From Halomonas sp. (GTDB taxonomy: Bacteria; Pseudomonadota; Gammaproteobacteria; Pseudomonadales; Halomonadaceae), in NCBI GenBank assembly GCA_007129225.1, contig SKVX01000237.1, positions 1 through 15,686 of the forward strand: a DNA stretch of 15,686 nucleotides. The letters are read 5' to 3'. The translations under genes and the position numbers were made by a program. A model generated the notes under the pieces. The model did not search any database. It saw only the letters and a list, made by a program, of their open reading frames with translations, and was not told where the DNA came from. Positions 1 to 7,179 of this stretch are shown here, piece by piece (the first letter of the stretch is position 1; each line of letters opens with the position of its first letter).

Positions 1-1788
1 CTGCTGCAGGTCGAGAAGCGCATCCGCTCCCGGGTCAAGGACCAGATGGAGAAATCCCAGCGGGAGTACTATCTCAACGAGCAGATGAAGGCCATCCAGA
101 AGGAGATGGGCGAGCTCGAGAACGTGCCCAACGAGGCCGAGAAATACGAGCAGGCCATCGAGGAGTCCGGGATGCCCAAGGAGGCCAAGGACAAGGCAAC
201 CCAGGAACTCGGCAAGCTCAAGATGATGTCCCCCAACTCGGCCGAAGCCACGGTCGTGCGCTCCTATCTCGACTGGCTGGTCGCCGTGCCCTGGAAGAAG
301 CGCACCCGGGTCAAGCATGACCTGGTCCATGCTCACAAGGTGCTGGATGAGGACCACTATGGCCTGGACGAGGTGAAGGAGCGGATCCTCGAGTACCTCG
401 CCGTGCAGAAGCGGGTCAAGAAGCTCAAGGGTCCGGTGCTTTGCCTGGTCGGCCCTCCCGGGGTGGGCAAGACCTCCCTGGGCCAGTCGATCGCCCGTGC
501 CACCAATCGCAAGTACGTGCGGCTGGCGCTGGGTGGGGTGCGCGACGAGTCCGAGATTCGTGGCCACCGGCGCACCTACATTGGCTCGCTCCCGGGCAAG
601 ATGGTCCAGCGCATGAGCAAGGCTGGGGTCAGGAATCCGCTGTTCCTGCTCGACGAAGTCGACAAGATCGGCATGGACCATCGTGGCGATCCGGCTTCCG
701 CCCTGCTCGAGGTGCTCGATCCGGAGCAGAACGACAAGTTCAACGACCACTATCTCGAGCTGGACTACGACCTGTCCGACGTGATGTTCATCTGTACCGC
801 CAACTCCATGAATATTCCCGGGCCGCTGCTGGACCGTATGGAGATCATCCGGCTGCCCGGCTATACCGAGGACGAGAAGCTGGCCATCGCGCGTCGCTAC
901 CTGGTTGCCAAGCAGCTCAAGGCCAATGGTTTCAAGGATGACGAGCTGAGTTTTGGCGACGACGCGTTGCTCGAGTTGATCCGCTACTATTCCCGCGAGG
1001 CCGGCGTACGCGAGCTGGAGCGACAGATTGCCAAGGTTTGCCGCAAGGTGCTGCGTGAGCGGCTGGAGCAGCAGGGGCAGGGCGCCCAGGCACCGGTGAC
1101 GCTGGGTGCCGGGGATATCGAACAGTATGCCGGTGTGCGCCGCTACAGCTACGGTTTGGCCGACAAGGAGGATCAGGTGGGGCGTGTCACCGGCCTGGCC
1201 TGGACGTCGGTCGGTGGTGAGCTGCTCAACATCGAGTCGGTGGTGACCCCGGGCAAGGGTCGTATCAATAAGACCGGCTCGCTGGGTGACGTCATGAAGG
1301 AGTCGGTGAGTGCCGCTCATACCGTGGTGCGTGCCCGTGCCGAGGCGCTGGGTATCGACCCTGAGCGCTTCGAGAAGGAGGATCTGCATATTCACGTCCC
1401 CGAGGGGGCGACGCCCAAGGACGGCCCCAGTGCCGGCATCGCCATGGTGACGGCGATGGTGTCCGCCTACACTGCGCGCCCGGTTCGTTGCGACCTGGCC
1501 ATGACCGGGGAGGTCAACCTGCGGGGTGAGGTGATGCCGATCGGCGGTTTGAAGGAGAAATTGCTGGCTGCGCGGCGCGGTGGTATAAAGACCGTGCTCA
1601 TTCCGGAAGAGAACCGACGAGATCTCAAGGAGGTACCGGATAACATCAAGGATGCTTTGGATATCCGGCCCGTTCGCTGGATCGATGAGGTGCTTGAGGC
1701 GGCTCTGGCTGAAAGGTCCGACCCCCAAGGCGATGATTCCCGAGCGGATGATTCTGCATCACCCACCTCAATGATCAGCACGCATTAA
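1..1788 (+). CDS. lon: Lon ATP-dependent protease, 5' end missing
   Basis: Cytoplasmic AAA+ serine protease that unfolds and degrades misfolded and regulatory proteins. The reading frame is open from the first base, so the gene starts upstream; by comparison with E. coli Lon (784 residues) about 205 N-terminal residues are missing. Counting from the in-frame Met at 46, visible elements are the end of the coiled-coil N-terminal arm, Walker A GPPGVGKT at 136-143, Walker B FLLDE at 200-204, the pore and sensor region, and the S16-type protease domain with catalytic Ser462 in GPSAG and Lys505 in LKEK. The Ser-Lys spacing of 43 equals that of E. coli (679/722). All key residues are intact. The C-terminal tail is acidic and Ser-rich. 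It is followed by hupB, the usual clpX-lon-hupB-ppiD order. Any heat-shock promoter lies outside the window. Confidence 0.98.
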   Translation: MLQVEKRIRSRVKDQMEKSQREYYLNEQMKAIQKEMGELENVPNEAEKYEQAIEESGMPKEAKDKATQELGKLKMMSPNSAEATVVRSYLDWLVAVPWKKRTRVKHDLVHAHKVLDEDHYGLDEVKERILEYLAVQKRVKKLKGPVLCLVGPPGVGKTSLGQSIARATNRKYVRLALGGVRDESEIRGHRRTYIGSLPGKMVQRMSKAGVRNPLFLLDEVDKIGMDHRGDPASALLEVLDPEQNDKFNDHYLELDYDLSDVMFICTANSMNIPGPLLDRMEIIRLPGYTEDEKLAIARRYLVAKQLKANGFKDDELSFGDDALLELIRYYSREAGVRELERQIAKVCRKVLRERLEQQGQGAQAPVTLGAGDIEQYAGVRRYSYGLADKEDQVGRVTGLAWTSVGGELLNIESVVTPGKGRINKTGSLGDVMKESVSAAHTVVRARAEALGIDPERFEKEDLHIHVPEGATPKDGPSAGIAMVTAMVSAYTARPVRCDLAMTGEVNLRGEVMPIGGLKEKLLAARRGGIKTVLIPEENRRDLKEVPDNIKDALDIRPVRWIDEVLEAALAERSDPQGDDSRADDSASPTSMISTH

Positions 1789-1790
1789 CG

Positions 1791-1831
1791 TTTTTTTTTC
1801 GTCATGCCGGGAGAAAAACCCCGGTATGACG
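1791..1831 (+). other. Hairpin in the lon-hupB gap with a T-run on its 5' side
   Basis: Three bases after the lon stop codon come nine Ts (1791-1799), then a 12-bp stem, CGTCATGCCGGG (1800-1811) with CCCGGTATGACG (1820-1831), containing one G-T pair and an A-rich loop. No T-run follows the stem on either strand, so it is not a canonical intrinsic terminator in either direction. It may protect the lon mRNA 3' end or act as a weak terminator; the function is not known. Confidence 0.6.
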
Positions 1832-1852
1832 CGGTCTGGCGCCGCAAGTTGC

Positions 1853-1882
1853 TTGACACATCTTTTACTGCATTGCTATAAA
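1853..1882 (+). promoter_or_regulatory. Predicted sigma70 promoter of hupB
   Basis: A consensus -35 TTGACA at 1853-1858 and a -10 TATAAA at 1877-1882 are separated by 18 bases (17 if CTATAA is taken as the -10). It lies about 80 bases before the hupB start and after the lon 3' hairpin, so hupB can be transcribed independently of lon. This fits the abundance of HU. Confidence 0.8.
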
Positions 1883-1963
1883 CTGTTGCCATGCTGTGAT
1901 CGTGTTGCCAGGCGAAAGGTGCGCCGATTAGAGCCATTTTCTGAAACAGTCAAGGGGTGAAGT

Positions 1964-2236
1964 GTGAACAAATCCGAGCTGATCGAAGCCATCGCCGCGT
2001 CTGCCGATATTCCCAAGGCCGCCGCAACCCGTGCATTGGATGCCATGGTCGACACCGTCACCGAGAGTCTCAAGAGCGGTGACACCGTTTCCCTGGTGGG
2101 CTTTGGTACTTTCTCCGTCAAGGAGCGCGCTGCGCGTACCGGGCGCAACCCGCAGACCGGCGAGCCGATCCAGATCAGCGCAGCCAAGGTGCCGACCTTC
2201 AAGGCCGGCAAGGCACTCAAGGACTCCGTCAACTGA
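1964..2236 (+). CDS. hupB: DNA-binding protein HU-beta
   Basis: Small nucleoid protein that binds and bends DNA without strong sequence specificity, as a homodimer or with HU-alpha. The 90 residues match the usual HU length. The N-terminal MNKSELIEAIA helix is typical, GFGTF is at 46-50, and the DNA-intercalating beta-arm RNPQTGEPIQI spans 61-71 with the conserved Pro63. The start is GTG at 1964, supported by AAGGGG at 1952-1957 six bases upstream and by the family N-terminus. It has its own promoter after lon and a strong terminator behind it, so it is probably a monocistronic transcript. HU-beta is chosen over HU-alpha from the position directly after lon. Confidence 0.97.
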   Translation: MNKSELIEAIAASADIPKAAATRALDAMVDTVTESLKSGDTVSLVGFGTFSVKERAARTGRNPQTGEPIQISAAKVPTFKAGKALKDSVN

Positions 2237-2299
2237 GTCAGCGGCTATTTTGCGCCGCGGGTCGTCGCTTCACGCAGCCCATCATCGGCAGCAAAAACC

Positions 2300-2337
2300 A
2301 GGCGCATCGCCTTAGCGATGCGCCTTCTTTATTTTTG
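2300..2337 (+). terminator. Intrinsic terminator of hupB
   Basis: A perfect 10-bp stem, GGCGCATCGC (2301-2310) and GCGATGCGCC (2315-2324), has a CTTA tetraloop and is followed by TTCTTTATTTTT. It starts about 65 bases after the hupB stop and precedes the ppiD promoter region. Confidence 0.92.
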
Positions 2338-2389
2338 GGCTGATCCTCGGTGCCGTGCGGGGGCCATGGTGGGAATGCCTCTGTCACCG

Positions 2390-2395
2390 TATAAT
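2390..2395 (+). promoter_or_regulatory. Predicted -10 element of ppiD
   Basis: A perfect TATAAT at 2390-2395 sits 41 bases before the ppiD ATG and after the hupB terminator. No convincing -35 hexamer and no TGn extension is seen, so the promoter may be weak or need an activator. In E. coli ppiD belongs to envelope or heat-stress regulons; I see no recognisable CpxR or sigma32 site here. Confidence 0.5.
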
Positions 2396-2436
2396 ACGGC
2401 GCGTCAGCCAGCCAACAATCATCAGCCGAGGCCTCC

Positions 2437-4254
2437 ATGCTGCAAAGTATACGTGACCGCTCCAGAAGTTGGGGTGCGAAGATCATCATCGGAGCCGTGG
2501 TCGTGACCATGGCCCTGTTCGGGGTCGAGTCCCTGGTGGGGCTGCTTGGCGGAAGCGGCGACGAAGTCGCCAAGGTCAATGGCCAGACGATTACCCGTCA
2601 GGAGCTCGAGGTGGAGGTTCAGCGAGCCATTCGCTCGGGGCAGGTGCCGCCCGAGCAGGAGCGGGCGTTGCGCGGCCAGGTTCTCGATGAGCTGATCGGC
2701 GAGCGACTGCTCACGGCCTTTGCCGAAGATGGCGGCCTGCACCTCTCCGATGAGCAGCTCGATCAGGTTATCGTCACGCTGCCGGAATTCCAGAACCAGA
2801 ACGGCCGTTTCGATGCCGACCTGTTTCGTAATCGCCTGGCCAGCGCCGGATTCACGCCGTCGTCCTTCCGTGCGGCGCTGCGGGTGGACCTGAAGCGACA
2901 GCAGGTTCAGCAAGGCCTTGTCATGAGTGACTTCACGTTGGAAAGCGAGCGGCAGACCCTGGCGGCCTTGCAGCGTCAGGTTCGTTCCTTTCGCTATCAT
3001 ACGCTGAGTGCCGATGACCTGGTCGAGCCCGTGACGGTTACCGAGCAGGATCTGGTTGCCTACTATGAAGAGAATGCCGATCGCTACCGGCGTCCCGAGC
3101 AGGTTCGGCTCGAGTATGTGGTGCTGGATCGCCAGGAGATGGCGGATGCCGTGGACATCTCCGAAGATGACCTTCGCAGCGCCTGGGAGGCGCGTGGCCG
3201 CGATGTCGATCGTCGCGTGTCCCATATCATGGTTGGCTTCAATGACGAGCTTAGCCGTGAGGAGGCCCTGGCGCGGCTGGAAGAGGCTCGTGCCCAGCTC
3301 GCCGAGGGTGAGGACTTTGCCGATCTGGCACTCCGCTATTCCGACGATGCCACGACTGCCGAGCAGGGGGGTGACCTTGGCGTCATCAGCCGTGGCTTCT
3401 TCGGCGATGCGTTCGATGAAGCTGCCTTTGCCCTCGGGCCCGGTCAGGTGTCCGGTATCGTGGAGACCGACAGCGGTCTGCATCTGCTTAAGGTGACTGA
3501 GCTCGACCAGCCGCCACTGGATGAAATGCGTGAAGAGCTGGAGCGTGACCTGGCCCTTGCCGAGGTCGGCGATGCCTTCAACCGCCGGGTACAGACCCTG
3601 ATCGATGAAAGCTTTGCTGCCGACGACCTCGCCAGCGTAGCCGACCTGCTGGAACTCGGCCTGCGCGAAAGCGACTGGGTCTCCCGCGACGGTGGCGAGG
3701 GCGTCCTCTCCGAACCGGGTGTCATGCAGGAAGCCTTCAGTGAAGATGTCCTGGTCGAGGGCTTCAATAGCGACGTGATCGAGCTGGACGAGGACCGCAG
3801 GATGGTGCTGAGGGTTGCCGATCACCGCGAGGCTGCCGTGCTTCCGCTCGACGAGGTCCGCGATCGCGTGACGGCGGCCGTGGAGCGCCACAAGCAGCGC
3901 GAGGCGCTGCTTGACGTGGCGAGGACGCAGGTTGAGCTGCTGAGGGAAGGCGAGGCACTGGATATCGACTGGCGCCGCGTCGAGCGAGCCTCGCGACAGC
4001 AGGACAACGTGCCGCGCTCCGTGCTGCAGGCGGCATTCCGGCTGCCTCACCCCGAAGCGGATAGGACGGTATATGGCCAGGCCTCCGACAATGGCCGGGT
4101 AGTGCTCATCGCCCTGGATCGCGTCGAGCAGGGTGAAGTGGATACCGAGGTGGAGACCTTCGTGGCCCGGATGGCGGAGCAGCTCCGCGGGCAGGCGGCG
4201 ATCCAGGGCCTCCAGTCTCACCTGCGGGAGACGGCGGATATCGATCGCCGCTGA
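2437..4254 (+). CDS. ppiD: Peptidyl-prolyl isomerase D, membrane-anchored periplasmic chaperone
   Basis: PpiD is held in the inner membrane by one N-terminal helix and helps proteins leaving the Sec translocon to fold in the periplasm. The 605 residues fit the family (E. coli about 623). A short basic cytoplasmic start is followed by a transmembrane segment at about 15-37, a SurA-like N-terminal chaperone region at about 42-180, a parvulin (PPIC) domain at about 261-355 containing GGDLG and ending in GLHLLKV, and a second SurA-like region to the C-terminus. Whether the parvulin domain is an active isomerase cannot be told; that of E. coli PpiD is reported inactive. A weak GAGG lies just before the ATG. 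It is separated from hupB by a terminator and promoter and ends in its own terminator, so it is probably transcribed alone. Confidence 0.95.
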   Translation: MLQSIRDRSRSWGAKIIIGAVVVTMALFGVESLVGLLGGSGDEVAKVNGQTITRQELEVEVQRAIRSGQVPPEQERALRGQVLDELIGERLLTAFAEDGGLHLSDEQLDQVIVTLPEFQNQNGRFDADLFRNRLASAGFTPSSFRAALRVDLKRQQVQQGLVMSDFTLESERQTLAALQRQVRSFRYHTLSADDLVEPVTVTEQDLVAYYEENADRYRRPEQVRLEYVVLDRQEMADAVDISEDDLRSAWEARGRDVDRRVSHIMVGFNDELSREEALARLEEARAQLAEGEDFADLALRYSDDATTAEQGGDLGVISRGFFGDAFDEAAFALGPGQVSGIVETDSGLHLLKVTELDQPPLDEMREELERDLALAEVGDAFNRRVQTLIDESFAADDLASVADLLELGLRESDWVSRDGGEGVLSEPGVMQEAFSEDVLVEGFNSDVIELDEDRRMVLRVADHREAAVLPLDEVRDRVTAAVERHKQREALLDVARTQVELLREGEALDIDWRRVERASRQQDNVPRSVLQAAFRLPHPEADRTVYGQASDNGRVVLIALDRVEQGEVDTEVETFVARMAEQLRGQAAIQGLQSHLRETADIDRR

Positions 4255-4270
4255 CATCGGAGGAACCGAT

Positions 4271-4303
4271 AAGCAGGAGGCACGCGGCGCCTCCTGCTTT
4301 TTT
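4271..4303 (+). terminator. Intrinsic terminator of ppiD
   Basis: An 11-bp stem, AAGCAGGAGGC (4271-4281) with GCCTCCTGCTT (4289-4299), encloses a 7-base loop; its 3' arm runs into a six-T tract (4298-4303). It starts 14 bases after the ppiD stop codon. Confidence 0.92.
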
Positions 4304-4640
4304 CCTGCCCAGATATTATACCGTTATCTATAGTGTGCATACGACATCCTGATTACACTAAGACTCAGCAGGCGCCTGGTGGAGGCCGCCGCGTTGGCGG
4401 TGATCGTTGGCGTCGGCAACACCGCCGGGAGGCCAGCGGCCTCCAGTCGTGAGCTAAAGCTTCCTCCGACAGCGGCGTGGCAACGTTGGTGGAGAAAATC
4501 GCTAAGGGAGGACGATTTTATAACGTCTTGACCATCCGAGCTCTTCCAGTGTGGCTCAAGATTGGCCCGATGGCTGATCAAGGTGAGTAATCAGGTACGA
4601 CATTTGCCAGACGGAGGTCGTGGCGGCCGAGTGACACGGC
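4304..4640. other. Intergenic stretch with nested inverted repeats, no supported gene
   Basis: No convincing gene lies between the ppiD terminator and the Zur box. The start (4304-4370) is AT-rich. TGGAGGCCGC (4380-4389) pairs perfectly with GCGGCCTCCA (4436-4445) and encloses a second stem, GGCGGTG (4396-4402) with CACCGCC (4420-4426). A competing hairpin GGAGGCC-AGC-GGCCTCC occupies 4428-4444. Further on, AAAATCG (4495-4501) pairs with CGATTTT (4513-4519) around a loop containing AGGGAGGA, and GCCAGAC/GTCGTGGC (4606-4624, one bulge) has a GGAG loop. Reading frames exist on both strands (a 51-codon stop-bounded frame on + from GTG 4379; 85 codons on - from TTG 4581), but neither has a ribosome binding site or a recognisable product. 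It could be an unknown structured RNA or decayed sequence. Confidence 0.45.
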
Positions 4641-4643
4641 AAG

Positions 4644-4658
4644 TGTTATCATATAACA
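4644..4658 (+). promoter_or_regulatory. Predicted Zur operator
   Basis: TGTTATCATATAACA differs at one base from the TGTTATA-N-TATAACA core of gammaproteobacterial Zur boxes. It ends 34 bases before the GTPase start codon. It overlaps a possible promoter, GTGACA (4631-4636) and TAACAT (4654-4659) with a 17-base spacer, so Zn-loaded Zur bound here would block transcription. Zur regulation of COG0523 GTPases is well known in other bacteria; here it is inferred from the motif. Confidence 0.82.
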
Positions 4659-4692
4659 TTATGGGCCGATTGCATTTTCCTGGAGGCGTGCG

Positions 4693-5730
4693 ATGCCCGG
4701 CACACCGCTTGAATCGATTCCCGTACATCTGGTGACAGGTTTTCTCGGAAGCGGGAAGAGCACGCTGATTCGTGGACTGCTCGACCAGAAGCCGGCGGAT
4801 GAGACCTGGGCGATCCTGATCAACGAATTCGGTCAGGTGGGGATCGACCAGGCGATGTTCGAGGCGCGGGATGACCTGGTCGTGAAGGGGCTGCCCGGGG
4901 GCTGTCTCTGCTGCCAGCTTGCCTTTGTGCTGCAAGCGACGCTGGTCAACCTGCTGCATCGGCATCGGCCGGACCGCCTGATCGTCGAGCCGTCGGGCCT
5001 GGGGCACCCGGCGGGTCTGCTCGATGTCCTGCGAGGCGAAGCCTTCCATGGCATTCTCGACGTACGCGACATTATCGTGGTCCTCGACCCGGCGCGCCTC
5101 GAAGAGCCACGGGTGCGGGAGCACGACACCTTTCGCGACCAGCTGGACATGGCTGATGCCGTGGTGTTGACCAAGGCCGACCTGGCCACCGCCGCTCAGC
5201 GGGAGGCGGCGCGTCGCCATGCCGCCGACCACTGGCCGGCAAGGAAATGGATCGTCGAGGCATCGCATGGACAGTTGCCGATATCCCGGCTGTTTCAAAG
5301 TGAAAAACATGCCGCCACGGCGGCAGCGCTGCCCGCAAGCGATGCCCACGACCGACTAAGGGCCGCGGCGGAAAAGGCCCGGGTGGTGAGGCTGGATGAG
5401 GCCGTGCTGTCGCGCCCCGGCCGGGAGCAGCCCATGTACGAGACGGCAACGGCGCTTGGCTATACCACATTGGGGTGGCGCTGGCATCCGGATACGTGCT
5501 TCAACCTGGATCGCCTGACCTCGGTGCTCGATCGGTTGTCACCCGGGCTGCGGGTCAAGGGAGTCTTGAATACCGATGCCGGATGGAGGCTCTATAACCG
5601 TGGCGATGGCGCTGCCAGGCTGGAGCCCAGCGTGTGGCGGCTGGATTCCCGGCTGGAGGTGATCGGGGAGGCGGGAAGCCTCCCCGAGCCCGAGGCGCTC
5701 CAGGTCGAGCTGGATGCCTGCGCAGAGTGA
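4693..5730 (+). CDS. COG0523 (CobW/YeiR-type) metal-chaperone GTPase, predicted Zur-regulated
   Basis: G3E-family P-loop GTPase, probably a cytoplasmic zinc metallochaperone delivering zinc to client enzymes under limitation. The 345 residues contain Walker A GFLGSGKST at 16-24, the family's metal-binding CxCC motif as CLCC at 71-74 (in GGCLCC), a Walker-B-like EPSGLGHP at 99-106, the guanine-specificity motif TKAD at 160-163, and a C-terminal CobW_C domain from about residue 250 to 335. Both domains resemble E. coli YeiR, as I recall that sequence. No long His-rich loop is present. The start is well set by GGAGG at 4682-4686, six bases before the ATG. The upstream Zur box is the main reason to favour zinc over cobalamin work, and no cobalamin genes are nearby. 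It stands alone and converges on lpxH with a 27-base gap. Confidence 0.9.
   Translation: MPGTPLESIPVHLVTGFLGSGKSTLIRGLLDQKPADETWAILINEFGQVGIDQAMFEARDDLVVKGLPGGCLCCQLAFVLQATLVNLLHRHRPDRLIVEPSGLGHPAGLLDVLRGEAFHGILDVRDIIVVLDPARLEEPRVREHDTFRDQLDMADAVVLTKADLATAAQREAARRHAADHWPARKWIVEASHGQLPISRLFQSEKHAATAAALPASDAHDRLRAAAEKARVVRLDEAVLSRPGREQPMYETATALGYTTLGWRWHPDTCFNLDRLTSVLDRLSPGLRVKGVLNTDAGWRLYNRGDGAARLEPSVWRLDSRLEVIGEAGSLPEPEALQVELDACAE
5663..5687. other. Perfect hairpin inside the 3' end of the GTPase gene
   Basis: TCGGGGAGGC (5663-5672) and GCCTCCCCGA (5678-5687) form a 10-bp stem with a GGGAA loop, 43 bases before the stop codon. No T-run follows on either strand. As the only strong stem near the convergent junction with lpxH it could slow polymerase coming from lpxH, but this is speculative. 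Confidence 0.4.
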
Positions 5731-5757
5731 TCCCCGATGGCGAGAAGTGGGCGCGTG

Positions 5758-6516
5758 TCAGATATCGATCTGCTCCAGGGTCGGGCGACCGTCGCTATCG
5801 ATGATCACTTCCCAGCCGCGGCCGGGCTGCCAGTCGCCCAGCACGATACGCCGGGCGGGTGTGCCGTCGATCTCGAAGTCGTGGACTGCCGGGCGATGGG
5901 TGTGGCCGTGGATGAGAGTCCTGACGCCATGGTCGCGCATCACCTGGACGACTTCGGCGGGGGTCACGTCCATGATGTCATCTGCCTTGCCGGAGGTGGC
6001 TTCGCCGGACTGCTGGCGCAAGGAGGCGGCCAGGGTGATACGGTCGGCAATCGGCATGGCCAGTACTTGCTGCTGCCATGCGGGCTGGCGTGCCTGGGCA
6101 CGGAAGGCCATATAGGCTTCGTCCCGGGTGCAGAGGCTATCGCCGTGCATCAGCAGCATGGGCTCGTCATGGAACATGACCAGGGCCGGGTCGGCCAGCA
6201 GCTTGGCGCCTGCGGCCGTGGCGAATCGGTGTCCGAGCAGGAAATCACGGTTGCCGTGCATCAGGTAGACTGCGGTGCCATCGTCTGCGAGCCGCCGCAG
6301 GGCAGTGGCGAGTTCCACGGCGAGTGCGGCATTGCCGCTGGCATCCTCCTCGACCATGTCGAGGAGATCGTCACCGATCCAGGCTTCGAAGAAGTCGCCA
6401 AGAATGTAGAGGGCTTCAGCCCCATGGGCCCGCTGCTGGAGCCAGCCGAGAAAACCCTCGGTCACCTCGGGTACTTGGGGTTGCAGGTGGAGGTCGGAAA
6501 CTATCAGAGTGGTCAT
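5758..6516 (-). CDS. lpxH: UDP-2,3-diacylglucosamine diphosphatase LpxH
   Basis: Fourth step of lipid A synthesis: hydrolyses UDP-2,3-diacylglucosamine to lipid X and UMP at the cytoplasmic face of the inner membrane. The 252-residue protein carries the calcineurin-like metallophosphoesterase motifs in order: SDLHL at 7-11 (Asp8, His10), GDFFE at 40-44 (Asp41), GNRD at 88-91, HGDSLC at 124-129 and HGHTHRP at 203-209. All dimetal ligands appear present. About ten residues are inserted between Asp41 and the GNRD motif relative to E. coli. LGDW near the C-terminus is also typical. The start at 6516 gives the canonical MTTLIVSDLHL opening; only a weak GAGAC precedes it. It lies 78 bases downstream of ppiB on the same strand, separated by a strong hairpin, and could be cotranscribed with it. 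Confidence 0.96.
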   Translation of the reverse strand: MTTLIVSDLHLQPQVPEVTEGFLGWLQQRAHGAEALYILGDFFEAWIGDDLLDMVEEDASGNAALAVELATALRRLADDGTAVYLMHGNRDFLLGHRFATAAGAKLLADPALVMFHDEPMLLMHGDSLCTRDEAYMAFRAQARQPAWQQQVLAMPIADRITLAASLRQQSGEATSGKADDIMDVTPAEVVQVMRDHGVRTLIHGHTHRPAVHDFEIDGTPARRIVLGDWQPGRGWEVIIDSDGRPTLEQIDI

Positions 6517-6550
6517 GGGCCGTCTCGCAGGGCTGTGTCATGGCGGGTCG

Positions 6551-6584
6551 GCGCAACATGAGTCACGGGGTGGTCATGTTGCGC
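6551..6584. other. 11-bp perfect inverted repeat between ppiB and lpxH
   Basis: GCGCAACATGA (6551-6561) and TCATGTTGCGC (6574-6584) are perfect inverted repeats around a 12-base loop. They fill nearly half of the 78-base ppiB-lpxH gap. There is no T-run after the stem in either direction. It may be an mRNA-processing or stability hairpin that sets different levels of the two genes, a leaky terminator, or a protein-binding site before lpxH. Confidence 0.6.
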
Positions 6585-6594
6585 TACGATCCCC

Positions 6595-7104
6595 TCAGCT
6601 GTCGGCGGGGTCTTCCTTCATGTAGGCCCGCTGGATGATCACGTCCTCGGCCGGGACGTCGGCGTGCATGCCGCGACGGGTGGTCTCCACGGCGGTGATC
6701 TTCTCGACCACGCCCATGCCGTCGACGACCTCGCCGAAGACGCAGTAGCCCCAGCCCTGGATGTTCTTGCCGCTGTGGTTGAGGAAGTCATTGTCGGCCA
6801 CGTTGATGAAGAATTGTGCCGTGGCAGAATGGGGGTCCTGGGTACGTGCCATGGCCAGGGTGCCCATGGTGTTCTTGAGGCCGTTGTCGGCTTCGTTCTC
6901 GACCGGCTCGCGGGTCGGCTTCTGGTTGAAATCCTGGTCGAAGCCGCCGCCCTGTACCATGAAGCCAGGGATCACCCGATGAAACAGCGTGCCGTCGAAA
7001 TGCCCATCGCGTACGTACTGCTCGAAATTGGCGGCGGTTTTCGGGGCCTTCTCGTGATTCACTGCAACGGTGATATCACCGAAGTTGGTCTCTAGAACGA
7101 TCAT
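6595..7104 (-). CDS. ppiB: Cyclophilin-type peptidyl-prolyl isomerase B (cytoplasmic)
   Basis: Catalyses cis-trans isomerisation of proline peptide bonds. The 169-residue chain (E. coli PpiB 164) shows the cyclophilin core FHRVIPGFMVQGG at 41-53 with catalytic Arg43, Phe48 and Gln51, and ATAQFFINV at 94-102. No signal peptide is visible, so it should be cytoplasmic. The start at 7104 (MIVLETNFGDITV) is preceded by AGGA and matches the family; the frame stays open for 29 more codons upstream, but that stretch covers the ribosome binding site and the predicted promoter. It is divergent from glnS and followed by lpxH. Confidence 0.96.
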   Translation of the reverse strand: MIVLETNFGDITVAVNHEKAPKTAANFEQYVRDGHFDGTLFHRVIPGFMVQGGGFDQDFNQKPTREPVENEADNGLKNTMGTLAMARTQDPHSATAQFFINVADNDFLNHSGKNIQGWGYCVFGEVVDGMGVVEKITAVETTRRGMHADVPAEDVIIQRAYMKEDPADS

Positions 7105-7172
7105 CGCTTTTTCCTGTGTGCTTATCTTGGGCAATAGCAGGCGCGCCTTGGCGCCGTGCAGGGGCGTGACGC

Positions 7173-7179
7173 TATAATA
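7173..7179. promoter_or_regulatory. Overlapping divergent -10 elements for glnS and ppiB
   Basis: GCTATAATAGC (7171-7181) is an 11-base palindrome about its central A. It holds a perfect TATAAT on the + strand (7173-7178, toward glnS) and TATTAT on the - strand (7174-7179, toward ppiB). The -35 regions are poor: TTGGCG at 7148-7153 with a 19-base spacer for glnS, and TTCGCG at 7197-7202 on the - strand for ppiB. Placement suits both genes. Confidence 0.6.

Noticed and set aside
2422..4257. 611-codon open frame on the - strand covering all of ppiD
   Set aside because: It mirrors ppiD and its product shows no recognisable domain. Long antisense frames are common opposite GC-rich genes with strong third-position bias. 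The + strand frame has clear PpiD domains, a promoter and a terminator.
4379..4528. Short + strand frame in the same gap (from GTG 4379; stop-bounded frame from 4334)
   Set aside because: No ATG, no ribosome binding site and no family recognised; possible remnant, but not supportable as a gene.
4324..4581. 85-codon frame on the - strand in the ppiD-GTPase gap
   Set aside because: TTG start, no ribosome binding site and no recognisable product. It runs through the inverted repeats, which better explain the base composition.
6962..7104. Possible signal peptide on the cyclophilin (PpiA instead of PpiB)
   Set aside because: The N-terminus begins directly with the cyclophilin beta-strand and has no hydrophobic leader, so a cytoplasmic PpiB is the better call.
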